A stretch of 64,000 nucleotides of DNA from Phoebastria nigripes (taxonomy: Eukaryota > Chordata > Aves > Procellariiformes > Diomedeidae), in contig JAYKAV010002927.1 in the NCBI GenBank assembly GCA_035582835.1, positions 1 to 64,000 of the forward strand, written 5' to 3'. The position numbers and the translations under genes were made by a program. Below are positions 47,836-59,925 of the stretch, one piece after another (positions within the stretch are counted from its first letter, which is position 1; each line of letters begins with the position of its first letter). Under the pieces are notes generated by a model. It was given only the letters and a program-made list of their open reading frames with translations. It was not told the origin of the DNA and searched no databases.

Positions 47836-49733
47836 GACTGTGCTCCGCACACAAACAAAGAGAAAACAAAAGTATAGATGCCAAAGAGAAAACAAGTTAT
47901 TTTCCTCTTCTGCTTTTGAGACACAAATGGTTGCACTTGGCCTGTATCCTACTGCTCCTGCTTGTCATGCTCTTTGCTGTGGCAATGCACCACCGTTACA
48001 CCAGGTGGTAATAAAGCCATGTTGGTGCTAGATGTTGCTTATTTGTAAGACACACATGAATGTCCACTACCTAAGCCTGACAAATGTCAGTCCTTGGATA
48101 TTTAACCCTCATGGAGACCTTTGAGGAGAGCTACAAACCTTCAGGGTCATCACTGTCTGGGTTTCCAGTGACAACGTGGACTGTGAAGGAGGAAGAGCAT
48201 GAGGAAAGGGGATAAATTTATGTGTTCATTAAATTAATTATGCTACATTTGGGCCAGGAAAATTAATGCAACTGTACCCTGGCTTTTTAGCCATTATCTT
48301 AAGTGAGTAAGAGCACCTGGAGCTATTACAATTAATAAACAAATAAAAAGCTACAGCACTAATAACACCACCTTCTCACATTTTATCCTGTCAAACATCT
48401 CTAGGAATCACTTATATGCAGTATTTCACATAGATATAGAATAGATAGTGAGGTAAGGGTCACAAAAAAACAAAAAAAGTTTTAAGTCAGAAATACTCTG
48501 CAGCTGAAGAGTGGGGGTTTTGCTGTATCTGCCATGCTATTTGACCTCGCTATTTGCCACTACTGCAGTTTTAAGCTATATAACTTTAATCATTGTTCTT
48601 CATCCTTATTTTGGTAAATCCTTATTCTCTCTTTCTAGATTTATCCTCCTAGTAATTTAGAAGAATAAAGCAATTTGTTTCTGAATCGGAATCATTGAGA
48701 TCAATATTATTTCATGCCATTACCACACAAAATTCAGATTTTAAAATAGCGTCAGCAACTTCAAAAAATTAAACAAGCACAGATTAGTTTGATTTTAAAT
48801 TATCCTGTTTCTAACTGACCATAAAAATAGAGGCTATAAATACGTAATCTTAACTGCAGTAGCTCTGAACAGCCTTGACAGGGTTTATCAGCTAAATGTT
48901 TAATCAGGCAAAGCAGCAAAAAACATAACCACAGGAATACATGGTATTTAGCATTTAAATAAAGCTTGTAAACCAATGACAAGTCTATTAGGGCAACTAC
49001 CACCACACATGTTCCTTATCTGCAAAGGTCTTGTCCTGAATTTATCGGAACGAGTCTCTCTCACTTTATTTTTCAGGCAATAACATCAGTTTCTATTCAC
49101 TGAGTTCACAGAAAAAGATACAGAAAACTGCAAGTTAAAAGGCATGGCCACGAAAAAGAATTCCCATGTTGGCAATGTCATATTGCTCTAGGAACTCATT
49201 AAATCACAGCCAAAAAAGCAAAAAACAAAACCCCAAAACCAATAACAAAAAAAATCCAGCACAGAATAAGAAATGAGCCTGACAAAGCACTACAGTTCTT
49301 CATTTTTTTGTGTAATTGAACGGTTCGGTTTCAAAATTTTCAGCTACCTGGCTGCTTCTAAGATGAAACCTTGTACAAATAAGGCAAATGAGAGCCACGA
49401 CAGAACAGGCAACATAGCGCCTTCCCTCCCCCTGCACAAAAAGCACTGTTTCTTGTTTCCCCCGGACCATAACCTCTGTGTGAAACTGCCCGACCACTAA
49501 TAGGTACCAGCTTCTCACCTCGTGATATTCGGGGCCAGATGTGGTACTTTCTGCTTCACTGACTGTTTGGCCCTGCACACTGAAACTGTGCTCTCAGCTA
49601 TTTTGTTCACTCTCTCTGTTGATAAAACGCATCCCACAGCAGCTCTCAACATTGAATGGGAGTAAGTAGCCCAAGTGTAATGATTTTTTTATTGTTATTA
49701 CTAAGTAGACAAAAGTAGTGAGTCTCTCCCTTT

Positions 49734-49753
49734 GGGGGGGGGTGGGGGGGTGG
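49734..49753 (+). repeat. G-rich tract (G9 T G7 T GG)
   Basis: Nine G, T, seven G, T, two G. Long enough for intramolecular quadruplex formation on the + strand. No promoter feature is visible beside it. Confidence 0.8.
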
Positions 49754-51098
49754 AACTCAAAAAACTTTCATGTAAATAACACCTTCTTGTAAATAGGAGT
49801 TGGTTTTACTCATGGTTCATTCTAGCGGTTTTTAAATATATTCCTCCTCCTTTTAGAGTTGGGAACCATTTGCTTTATGAGCACCATTTGGATCATTTGC
49901 CTGTTGCTCATAAAATAGACAAAGCTTTTATCCATGCCATGAATTTTTACTCACTTTATACAAAATATCTAAGGAGGGATTTGCGGGGGCCAGAATTACA
50001 TCCATGAAAGAATTAACAACTAATTTAATTTTCTGCTACAATAATGGTTCCAGCAGATTTTGATTTTGTTGATTACATTTCTTCTCTCCATGAAATAAAA
50101 AAAGCATATTGGTGTTAGCTTCTTTACATGTATTTTTTTTAAAAGGCAGGTTTTTTTTTTTTCCCCAAAAATGAATAGGAATTAAAAAAAACACTTCACA
50201 TGTTTTAATCTGTGTAGTTACTAAATAAAGCAGTGGCAAATGCAGCTTTCAGAATTGATCAGGTAACACGGTGATGGTCTGTATACTCGGGAAGAACGCT
50301 GATTCTCATCAGCACTGGGACAGTCCAACAGAATACTACTTTGACAACGCTGCCGGCAGCAGTCACACAAACCACCTCTCGCAAAAGCTCACCTCTGACA
50401 CCCATGCTCATGCACCAGGGCTCCCCTAAATGACGATCATGGCATCAAGCTGCTTCGACGACCCCTCTCACAACTCAGAAGCCAAAATACTCTCTTCTGA
50501 GCCAACAGCCCAAAGCCCAGCCCTAATTCCAAGCTCTCTACCTGCCTGCTCTGCAACACATGCTGTAGGCAAGGAAAGAGGAGGAGCCTTGTTAGCCCTC
50601 CCTTAATGATTCATCAGCTTTTTAGCAGTAACTGCTGGAACGAAACACTTTCCTCAACTGTTTTGTTCCTGCACATAAAGAGTTACTGTCTATTAGTAAC
50701 TATGGACCACAGCAAGCTCCTGTGGTCCTGCACATAAACATTATTGATTGCAGACACAGATCAATGGACGCTTAACTATTGTGATTAGCAGCTGCCTGGA
50801 TAGAGATGTTTGGAGGTTTGGCCATGCAGTAGCTGGAAACAGTCAGGGCACATGCTGCACCTGGGAGCCTTTTATTTAGGAAGGAGGGAAGACGCTGTGT
50901 TTTGGAGAGTAGCAATTGAGGGATTTCCCTACAATACACGGCTTGCATGTTTACAGATAACTATCTTCTTTCTGTATGTAGAGGTGCACAAACATAAATA
51001 CCACATATCTGTGACTACAGTGAAGAATTTACCGTTTAAGAGCTACTATATTTTAATCAGCTGTATTGTACCATGAAGGCCTGCACAGTTAGCATTGC

Positions 51099-51116
51099 AA
51101 ATAATAATAATAATAA
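51099..51116. repeat. (AAT)6 microsatellite
   Basis: Six AAT units followed by an A run. Confidence 0.8.
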
Positions 51117-53772
51117 AAAAATGCACTTAAGCATGAACAAAGTTAGCAGTAACAGAGATGTGGGGTTTTTTCATTTCTACTTCTAAATTCCTACACTGTG
51201 TTTGCCACATGCTTTTGGAGTAAACATGCCTCTAGAACAAGCCTAAGTTCTAGGATTTCATATATATAGTTTGTAAAAACTAGAGACTAAATAGGAGAAT
51301 ATTTGTTTGGGCAGAGTGCTTACAGCCTGAAAAAACAAGGCAGAGCCTACTTAGACTGCAGTCACAATGTAATTACGGATCAGGGGTGGCTACCCCCGCC
51401 GGTTCTCTCCATCTTCGCCAGCAAACTCTCAACTCCGGCATTACAGCTATAAATTCACTGCTGCCTTTAGCAACAGGTGAACCCTGCAAAGCAAAGGTAG
51501 GTGCTTCTGTCAGGAAGAGACACTGTGCCATATGAATTACAAATGTGGAAGCTGCTGAAGGAAAAATGTCCCCACATCCATAAAAAGCAGCAGCTATCTT
51601 CCCCTGGGAATTTCCAGAAGCAGCCTGATTCTCCAGGTTGGTCTTCCCGGCACCCTACTTCATCTCCAACCCACTCCAGCACCTTTTCTCATACAGTCCC
51701 AATCCTTATCCTTGGAACAGCAACACCCAGTTTCACCTACACTATGAACTGGCTCTTTCCTTCCCTCCCGTCACCTCCGAAGCCACATATTTCAATGTGC
51801 AGTACAGTACACTGATACGCAGGGAACAAATAGCGAAAAAGGCTCTGAACTCCTGCATGTAAGAAATTTATTACAACTGATTTGCTCAAGTAAGTACACA
51901 ACTGCAAGGCCAAACATCCAAAACCACTTTGTGTTAAGGAAGATTGCATATTGATATCCCCATTTCTTTATCTCTCTTTGCATGATTAAGTATTGCTTCT
52001 TTTTTGGTTAAATCCTTATCACGCAAAAGGTTGATCTTTCAAACCTTCCTCTCAAAATAACAAACTTCCACAAACTTGATTTCTACACCAGGAGACGCTC
52101 GCAGTTTCTTGATACACCGTTCAGAAAGTAGGTTTGTTTTGTAAAGTTCTGCAAAGTTTTTTAAGCACATAAGGAACACAAACTGAAGGCAAGATAATCC
52201 TGGCATTTCTGCCTTAGAAAAAAACTGAGACTTTAACTAAAAGGACACTACCAATAGTCTGGGCAGCCAAACACCGAAACAAATCATTTTGACATACAAT
52301 GCTAAGAACCACACTGCTACCTGTGGCAGAATTTATTTAGAGCCCCAGATTGATTCTGTTGAGATGTACAGAAACCACTGTTACAGAAAAAAACATTATC
52401 AGAAAAGTTGTTCCAGCCTACCTGTGGCTGAGTCCAAGGCTCCAACGTTGTTTCTTTCAAAGGAGTTTGTGGCCTTCCCATTTCTTTTGTGTGCTTTTTG
52501 GAGAGAAAAGTATGCATCAGTTATACGTTCAACCACTCTATCAGCATTCAGCATTAATTTCCCTTGAGGGAATAACAGAGTCAGGTATAAAATTCATACA
52601 AAATAATGGTAATGTATCATGACTGCATACGTTTGGAGTAGACTGTAGGTCTGATTTTTTGCAGCAAAGTAACTTATTTTTTATAGAGTTGCTTTAACTT
52701 TCAAGGTGTGTGTACAGATGAAAACCTCGGACAAAAATATGAAATGATTTGCCAACAGAGTAAAGTTCAGTGGCAGAATTTCAGAGATAACTCAACTCCA
52801 GTTTCTCTGCCGCTTCCTCCCCAGGCTGTGCTATGTTCAAAGGACACCCTGAAAGAAGGACATAGACTGCAGTGGAACTAACTTAAATAGGTGAATTAAA
52901 AGAAATGTTATGGAAAACTTTTTTAAAGTCTGCATTATTTGGGCAGGGGAGCCATGTTTTGAGATGACAGCCCATGCCTTTCCTTAATGCTCTTCGGAGC
53001 TGGAGCCAGAAGACCGAGCAGTTAATGGCTTCTTGTCTCTTTGACTTTTCCCTACCTTGGAATACTTCGAGATCGACCACCCCAAATCAAAAGCCAGTAT
53101 AATCAAATAGATTAAAGTAGTCTTCACAGAATTAGACTTGCTGACCCTTCACACTTCCTTTTTTTTAATATTACCAAAACATCCTGCAAATACTTGTTAA
53201 TATCTGTAATGGCTCTGCTTCAATAATAAATACATGAGATTTTTGAGCACTGGGACTGAGCACTGAATAGGATTTTGGCTCCTTTTAATTTTCTCCATAT
53301 GAATTTCCCAGGGAAAGAACTTTACACATTGCTGCAAAAATACAGACAAGCCTCTCATATTTTCTTTCTCCCTAAATTCTTTCTGTCATAAAACGGGAAC
53401 AATAATATTCACAAAAAAGGTCCTCTGCTGAAATACACTATTTAAGTAGTGCCAGGATTTTCCTCCTCCTGAAATACAACATCTCTAATGTACTACCCTT
53501 TGGATAAGGCCTTTGACAACGTGTAATATAAATAGCATCTTATCCAGGTCTCACATCAGAGTGATCTAAATGCCCATGGAGACTGCAAGGATTGACAGAG
53601 ATGGAGATATGCGCCATTGGATTTTCTGTCATATATAGTAAAATACGGTCACTTAAAAGGAAACATTTTTTTAAATACAGAATTTGTGGGCAACTTCAGT
53701 TAGCATGGAGCATTCTCAGAGCTCATTTCAAGAAACCACCTTATTAAATGGCAATTTTGTTTTGGCAGGTTG

Positions 53773-53803
53773 GATTGCCTGTAATAATAGATTACAGGCA
53801 ATC
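53773..53803. repeat. Perfect 13-bp hairpin with 5-nt loop
   Basis: GATTGCCTGTAAT (53773-53785) and ATTACAGGCAATC (53791-53803) are exact reverse complements around AATAG. This is the tightest inverted repeat I found in the window. It is not followed by a T run, lies in no supported gene, and its pairing does not extend beyond 13 bp. It could be a structured element, a protein-binding palindrome or the product of a local templated inversion. Confidence 0.85.
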
Positions 53804-56783
53804 ATTTTTACCATTTTTGTTATGTTATATTTTGGGGTAGCAACAGAACATGATTCATTCTTGAAATAGAACAATAAGCGCATTTCAAAAGAAAAAAAGA
53901 AATAACCACAGATTTAGTGAATGCTAAACAGAGTTAAAGTGAATGCATCTGGAAAGGCAAGGTTGTGTTTTTCATACGTTCAAAAGCAAATGTATTTTAC
54001 CTTATCATCTTTCTTTAAATGTAATAATCAAGCATTGAAGGGACCCAAACACATAATGAAAATTATTAAACATATCAATTGTGGTGCCAAGATACCATAA
54101 TAATTCTATATGGGATAACCTGCCAGGAACTGACATTAAAAATCACACTATTTCTTGAGAAATAGTTTTCCTTGGAATTTCACATCAGTTTTTTATACAA
54201 CATTTGTCCAGTCAGTTCTATTTTAGAGCAGAGAGAAAAAGGAAAAAGCAAGTGCATGAGTACATGAAGAAAAGGGATGCAAAAGTACATTTAGGTGAGA
54301 GAATACTTAAAATGTTTGACTAATACTTGAAAACCATGCTCTAAATCTTAGATATGACTTAATGAAGACTCAAACACCTCTTAACGCTAAATTTCTTACA
54401 GACTAGCACTTTGTGTTCTTCAGTTACTTCCTACTGTTTCCACTACCCAGCACCCAAAGAGACCCTTTCACCCCTCCAAAGACAAGCGTCAGAAAGTAGT
54501 GACAAAACACAGCAAGAGTGAAAATAGAGCAGATTCTGGGGCAACTACTAGTCAGTCAGTAGCCTGCATTCTGGAGCACGTAGAAGAAAGAAAAAAACCA
54601 AGCAGTAACTGCTTTCAGCCCCTACAGGCTTTCCACACACAGTGCACATCATCCTTCTAGCTCTCGTTCCATTTTTACAATGCCATTTCAGAACTAAAGG
54701 GATTGAGCTCTAGAAATTAAAGGCCCTAACACACAGCACAGATCTGGTTTGCCCCGGAGAGCCTGGAAATGTATTTGCATTGCCACTTTTCAGTGTAGAA
54801 AAACATCTTACACGTGAGCTGTGACTACACACGAGATAGCTTACAACAAACCAGCACTTGTACCGCTAACCAGCAGTGCAACTGCTGCGGCTTCCAACTC
54901 AGCATGCTGCAAAACTCAAATTCTGCAAATACCTGTTCTGAACTAGCTACTACTATAGCAATTGTGCTTCTAGTATACAAGCTCCCTACTTACCACTGGC
55001 TGAGATATACGCATATTCTTAATGGATCACATAAGCAGCACTTATTCACAAGTTCTCTTTTCTCTTTTTTAAGGAAGAAGTATGTGGTAATGACAGACAA
55101 TCCTCCCGGGAGCTTCTTTCTTCCAGCACAGGTAAAGAAGCTCCTACTAAAAGTGGGAAGTCTTTGGAAGCCTTTATCCCCCCATTTTGCTTGGAGTATC
55201 TTCACACAGCCTTCTGCAGCTTCTACAATTCCACTAAAGAAACAATAGAATATGCCCACAGTCTTTTGTTTATGTTCCCTCCACTTCCTCAATTTGACAT
55301 TTAAGTTTCACACATAGAAGAAAATTGTACTCATAATGAGATAAAGATGGAACGATTTCAACCTGGATATTACATTACGGTTTCAGCAGTGCCATTAAAG
55401 CTCCCTTAGCTCTTGTACACGCACCGATTACAATTTCTCTAGCAGGCAGGCTTGACTTCTGGAATAAATTAGGTTCTTTTCATGTTTGATGAACCACCTG
55501 TCACTTCTGGTACCGCCAACTACCATTCCACAAGCACGAGGCGTATCCAGACAACTGATTCAGTTCCTACCATTCATCCAACACCTTCTGAGACCTCCCC
55601 CCTCTGCCAGAGTTGAGGAAGACTCATTTTGCTCTAAATCATTACCTGACACCCCGTATCGCTGCCCTGCTACAGGCACTGGGGAAGGCAAAAAAAGACA
55701 GAAAACCACATAAGGTCTTGCTGGCTGTAAAGGTTTCCTTTATCTCAAAAATCCCTTTTGCCCAGTGGGAAACGCAATACCGTCAACTGTTCCCCAAGGC
55801 CAGGCAATCCTGTCTATCCACAGAAAGTCCAATTTTCAGGTATTTTCAGTGATACAGCATGAAAGAAGTTTTAGTTTGCTGAGTCATCATACAGCCAGTC
55901 ACGTCAGTCCTCCACCTGACCACCTAGAAGTTACCCTGATCAATGATGTTAGCAATCAATAAAGTCCAGTGTAATGGCCAGGTAGTAAAAAGATTGTGCA
56001 CAAAATATTTTGCTGATATTTGGAATATTCTGTATAGTTGTAACAGCAAAAGAAAGCTTTATTATTTAATCAAAGTAGTTATTAAACCTTTTTTTAGGGA
56101 AAAATGAAATTCATCATGAATATTTCCTGTTGTTTATTAGGAACAGTAAGTTAACAAACATATAATTACTTATGACAGCTTGACAGGTAATATCCAGGCT
56201 TCCAAAATCTACCAGAGAAAATAAATGGTAAAACAGATTTTAAAGGTTATGAAAGTCACCATTTTAAGTCAGACTTCATTTTTACCTTTAAGATGCCACA
56301 CTGGTGGTCCCCAATCTGAAACATGAGGGGGAAATCTCTTGTGTACCTGACATAATTCAAACTAATCTTACAACAACTGTACACTCACAGAAGGAGATCT
56401 CCCTTGCGATGGCATCCTCCTCCTACACTACTCGGCTCCCAGTGTCTGTACAGTTTAGGCTGATCCATAACAAGACATTGCTAATTTGCTCAACCTATTT
56501 CCTCCATCAGACTCAACCCCATTCTCTCTCTGCCCTAAGGTACTAGTCCAGCGCTCTCGGTCTAGGATCCTGCCCTGCCAGTCCCCTATGGAGGTCAGGA
56601 AGGTGGGATGCAGGTGACTGAGGAAGGGGGATGCCCATTCCCTGTGATCCTGCCCGACAGCCACCCGCCGAGCTCTCCCTTTTGACTCTCCCTCTCTACA
56701 GTGCCTCACACCAGAAGCAGCAGCCGGAGGAAGCTGCCACGTCCAGCTGTACACGCAAACGGCACCCTGCTCTGCAGGCAGAG

Positions 56784-56799
56784 GCAGGCAGCTGCCTGC
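56784..56799. repeat. 16-bp perfect palindrome in GC-rich patch
   Basis: GCAGGCAGCTGCCTGC is its own reverse complement, with an E-box CAGCTG at its centre. Flanking GGCAGAG and CTCTGCC words extend the symmetry imperfectly with a bulge. The surrounding 56540-56900 is GC-rich relative to the window. Confidence 0.75.
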
Positions 56800-58540
56800 T
56801 CTCTGCCTCTGCCAAACCCAGCTCAAGCTGCACTCGACGCCGCAGAGCCTGCCATATCCCTTAGCTTCCTACAGCCAGGACTCCTGAGCTGCCAGGGAGC
56901 CGCCTCTAATACAAAATACATACTCTAAAATTGTGGGAAAGTCCTTCCCTTTTTGCTGGAAAGAAGTTAAATTACGTTCGATTGGTTGGCCTCAGTTTCG
57001 TGAGCTGGGGTTTTAAGATAATCATAAAAATTTCTAGTAACTTGACCCATGAGTATGACTAATTTTTCAATGACTATCACTTTTCCAGGCTGCAAAGGGA
57101 ATTTGTTCTGGCCCTCAAACTTTTTATTCTAATACTAACTACTGGATCTGTTCAGCTAGGTGTCATCTCCTTTTCATCCCGCTTCCCTATTGACAGTTTT
57201 TGCTTTTCTTCAAAGCAAATCTGGATTTATTAGAGTTAAAAAGAAGAGAAAAAGTTACAACATGACAATTTTGGTTTATGTATTTTGATTTCTGGAGAAG
57301 CCCTAAAATTATCTAGACGGATACTACCACCAATAATTCTAATGGTTATTGATTGCTGTGAGCGGCAAAAGCAGACTGAAATTCAAAGATAATACGATGC
57401 ATTTTTCTCTGGTGCCTTACAAAATTGCTACAGCAGCATTAAGGTTGTCTGACTCAAAGTGTTCCACTCCTGCACTTTACAGGAAAGAAAAAAAAAGTAC
57501 TTTATGAAATCGTCTTTCAAGCTGAAATCCTGTATGGCTTGAAGTGAGATTTAGGAAATATCTCACTCCCGCAAAAGACATTTTGTAAGTAGTACATTAA
57601 CTATGTTACACTATTGAAGTCTGGTTGGGATTGCACATGTTTATTTGGGGCAGCTTTTGTCTTTTCTAGTTATGTTTAAAGTATATGGCCAAAAGCTACA
57701 TTTTTAGACAGGAACTGCAGACTTCACTATTTTTCTGTCCTACATTATAATCAGGAAATCATGTATACTAATTTCACTGTCCAGGCAGAACATCTTTATT
57801 ATCACACTGAGACAGAGAAATGCTGTAAGCCTGAGGAGGAGATTATCTCCATTAACAATGCCTCCTTCTTGCCTGGAAGTTGATTTCAGGTAATTGGATT
57901 CCTGCAGTCCTCTCCTTCAGCCTCCTAAGATCCTTCATGTGAAAGGTGAACAGACAGGTTAATTTAAGTGAAGAAAGTATAATTTTATGTAACAGATTGC
58001 TAGAAAAAATTATTTTGTTCCACGTTTCCAAGCTTTATATAAATACGAAAATAAATCTGTATGACACATAAGTATATGGGAAAGCCATAGGACAGCAGAA
58101 ATCAAAACGTTAGTAATGATTCATACGGGAGGGTTTTTGCTTTGTGTTTGAGAAACACATTAGGTCTGCCTTTTGCCAAAGAACAAAAATACAATTTGGA
58201 ACTCACAGATAAAAACCGCTTTGTGGAGGTATCGGCGAGGAACCCACAGTCTAGAGCCCTGACATGTGATTTAGGAACAATGGGATGTTTGCCTTTCCAC
58301 ACCAAACAGCAACCTGGAATCACCACTGACACAACTTCTACACTCTTTTGGCTGTAACAACTGCAGCTCCGTTTCTGAAAGTATCAATATGCCTCGTGAT
58401 GTTGCTAGACGTCCTCCCAGTGATTCCTTGGCCTCAAAAGCCACAATTTAACCCAGCAAGTCTCTAATGGTTCTGCCAACAGGCAGCTTTTATCTTGCAA
58501 TTACCTCTTCAAAGATGCAATAAATCACCTAGTGCATATC

Positions 58541-58556
58541 CAGCCAGCCAGCCAGC
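58541..58556. repeat. (CCAG)4 tetranucleotide repeat
   Basis: Four exact CCAG units. Confidence 0.8.
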
Positions 58557-59469
58557 AATTATAAGGGCATGATTTCCAGAGGTGCAGCACACCCACAGCC
58601 TCCATCATTTACAGCTGTTACACTATTCCTGTAGAAAAATCAGCCCTTTGCTTACTTATTTCCTTCTTTTGTTCCAACATATCTATGAGTAAAACAGGTG
58701 CCTGGCTGGAGACAGAGGAATGGAAGATAAAGGCAGGGTGTGGGGTGGGGGTTGAATGACTACAGCATACTAGGAAAGCTCAGAGGTTTAACAAAGCCTG
58801 ACATGAGATTTGCCAGATGGTTCTGTACCGGATTGTAAAACTTAAAACTCTTAAATGAAGATTAGTTTAAAGGGCTGTATCCCTCTTATAAAGCCTCTTG
58901 CTCTTTTGCCTGGTTGATTCTGGTAAATTATAGATCAGACTTTAGAAAACTGCTTCCATGAACAGCGGCTCCTTAAATCTCAGCTAAACTGAGCAAGAAG
59001 ATTACATGTTATTATGATGTAGCACAGCAGGATTTTTGTACAGCAAACATAATGATGTAGAGAAGGATAAAACTATCATTCTGTGCAAGGAGGTCATCCA
59101 TAGAAGAACAATGCTTTTTATACAGCTAGCAAATCCATACATACATGGTGAATCTTTACATGGCAAATTCTTTTTCTTAATGGTTCTGTAAAGAAACGCA
59201 ACCATAAGCAAAACCCAAATCTGTATTTCAGGATTCAATGATCAAGCATCTTACAGGAAAGGAGATGTCATTTGGGAGAAATTATTCCAAATATTACTAG
59301 AAAAAGTATCTATTTCAAGGGCAATTTTAGGGTAAATGCATCCTATTGGTTTTATGCAAGGAGAAAGGATTTCCCCTGAATCCCCAGTGAAATGTCAGAT
59401 ACAGTATGTGGTATTAAAAATTAAAATGCTCACTAATCTTACAAGTGCATATATATACTTTAACTGTAA

Positions 59470-59474
59470 ATCAA
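59470..59474 (+). repeat. Left target-site duplication of second LTR
   Basis: ATCAA, repeated exactly at 60053-60057 on the other side of the LTR. It defines a 5-bp duplication and both LTR boundaries. Confidence 0.75.
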
Positions 59475-59730
59475 TGTGCTGGTTTTGACTGGGATAAAGT
59501 TAGTTTTTTTCCATAGTAGCGAGTATGGGGCTATGGTTTGGATTTGTGCTGGAAACAGTGTCGATAACACAGGGATGTTTTTGTTATTGCTGAGCAGGGC
59601 TTACACACAGTCAAGGCCTTTTCTGCTTCTCACCCCACCCCACCAGCGAGGAGGCTGGGGGTGCACAAGAAGTTGGGAGCAGACACAGCTGGGAGAGCTG
59701 ACCCCAACTGACCAAAGGGATATTCCACAC

Positions 59731-59736
59731 CACGTG
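59731..59736 (+). promoter_or_regulatory. E-box in U3 of LTR copy 2
   Basis: CACGTG, a canonical E-box, replaces the CATATG seen at the same place in copy 1. It overlaps the degraded CRE (TGATGTCA at 59735-59742). Activity is inferred from the motif alone. Confidence 0.4.
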
Positions 59737-59751
59737 ATGTCATGCTCAGCA

Positions 59752-59757
59752 TATAAA
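59752..59757 (+). promoter_or_regulatory. TATA box of LTR copy 2
   Basis: TATAAA in GCATATAAAGC, at the same place as in copy 1. Confidence 0.65.
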
Positions 59758-59919
59758 GCTGGGGGGATGCTCGGAGTGATGGCGTTTGTCTTCCCAAGTA
59801 ACCGTTACGTGTGATGGAGCCCTGCTTTCCTGGAGATGGCTGAACACCTGCTGCCGATGGGAAGTAGGGAACGAATTCCTTGTTTTGCTTTGCTTGTGTG
59901 CGTGGCTTTTGCTTTCCCT

Positions 59920-59925
59920 ATTAAA
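59920..59925 (+). terminator. Poly(A) signal of LTR copy 2
   Basis: ATTAAA in CCTATTAAACTG, identical in context to copy 1. Confidence 0.55.

Larger units (their letters stand above)
45221..53772. other. Non-coding stretch downstream of CR1
   Basis: No gene is recognised. It has A-rich tracts (46510-46555, 47794-47835), a G-rich tract at 49734, (AAT)6 at 51099 and TAATTA-type words at about 48225-48350. A GC-richer section lies at about 50280-50580, containing the 12-bp palindrome GCTGCCGGCAGC at 50349-50360. The frames have no recognisable domain. Confidence 0.65.
53804..59469. other. Non-coding stretch before the second LTR
   Basis: No gene is recognised. The longest frame (54814-55248, 144 codons) has no known domain, and an overlapping minus-strand frame covers the same bases. 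About 56540-56900 is GC-rich and holds a 16-bp palindrome. Confidence 0.65.

Noticed and set aside
53773..53803. Rho-independent terminator or microRNA precursor
   Set aside because: There is no T run after the stem and this is eukaryotic DNA. The 13-bp stem is far shorter than a microRNA precursor.
54814..55248. 144-codon frame as a gene or exon
   Set aside because: No recognisable domain, and an overlapping opposite-strand frame covers the same bases. No evidence beyond openness.
56455..56826. 123-codon minus-strand frame
   Set aside because: It lies in a GC-rich patch where stop codons are rarer, and the protein is low-complexity with no known motif.
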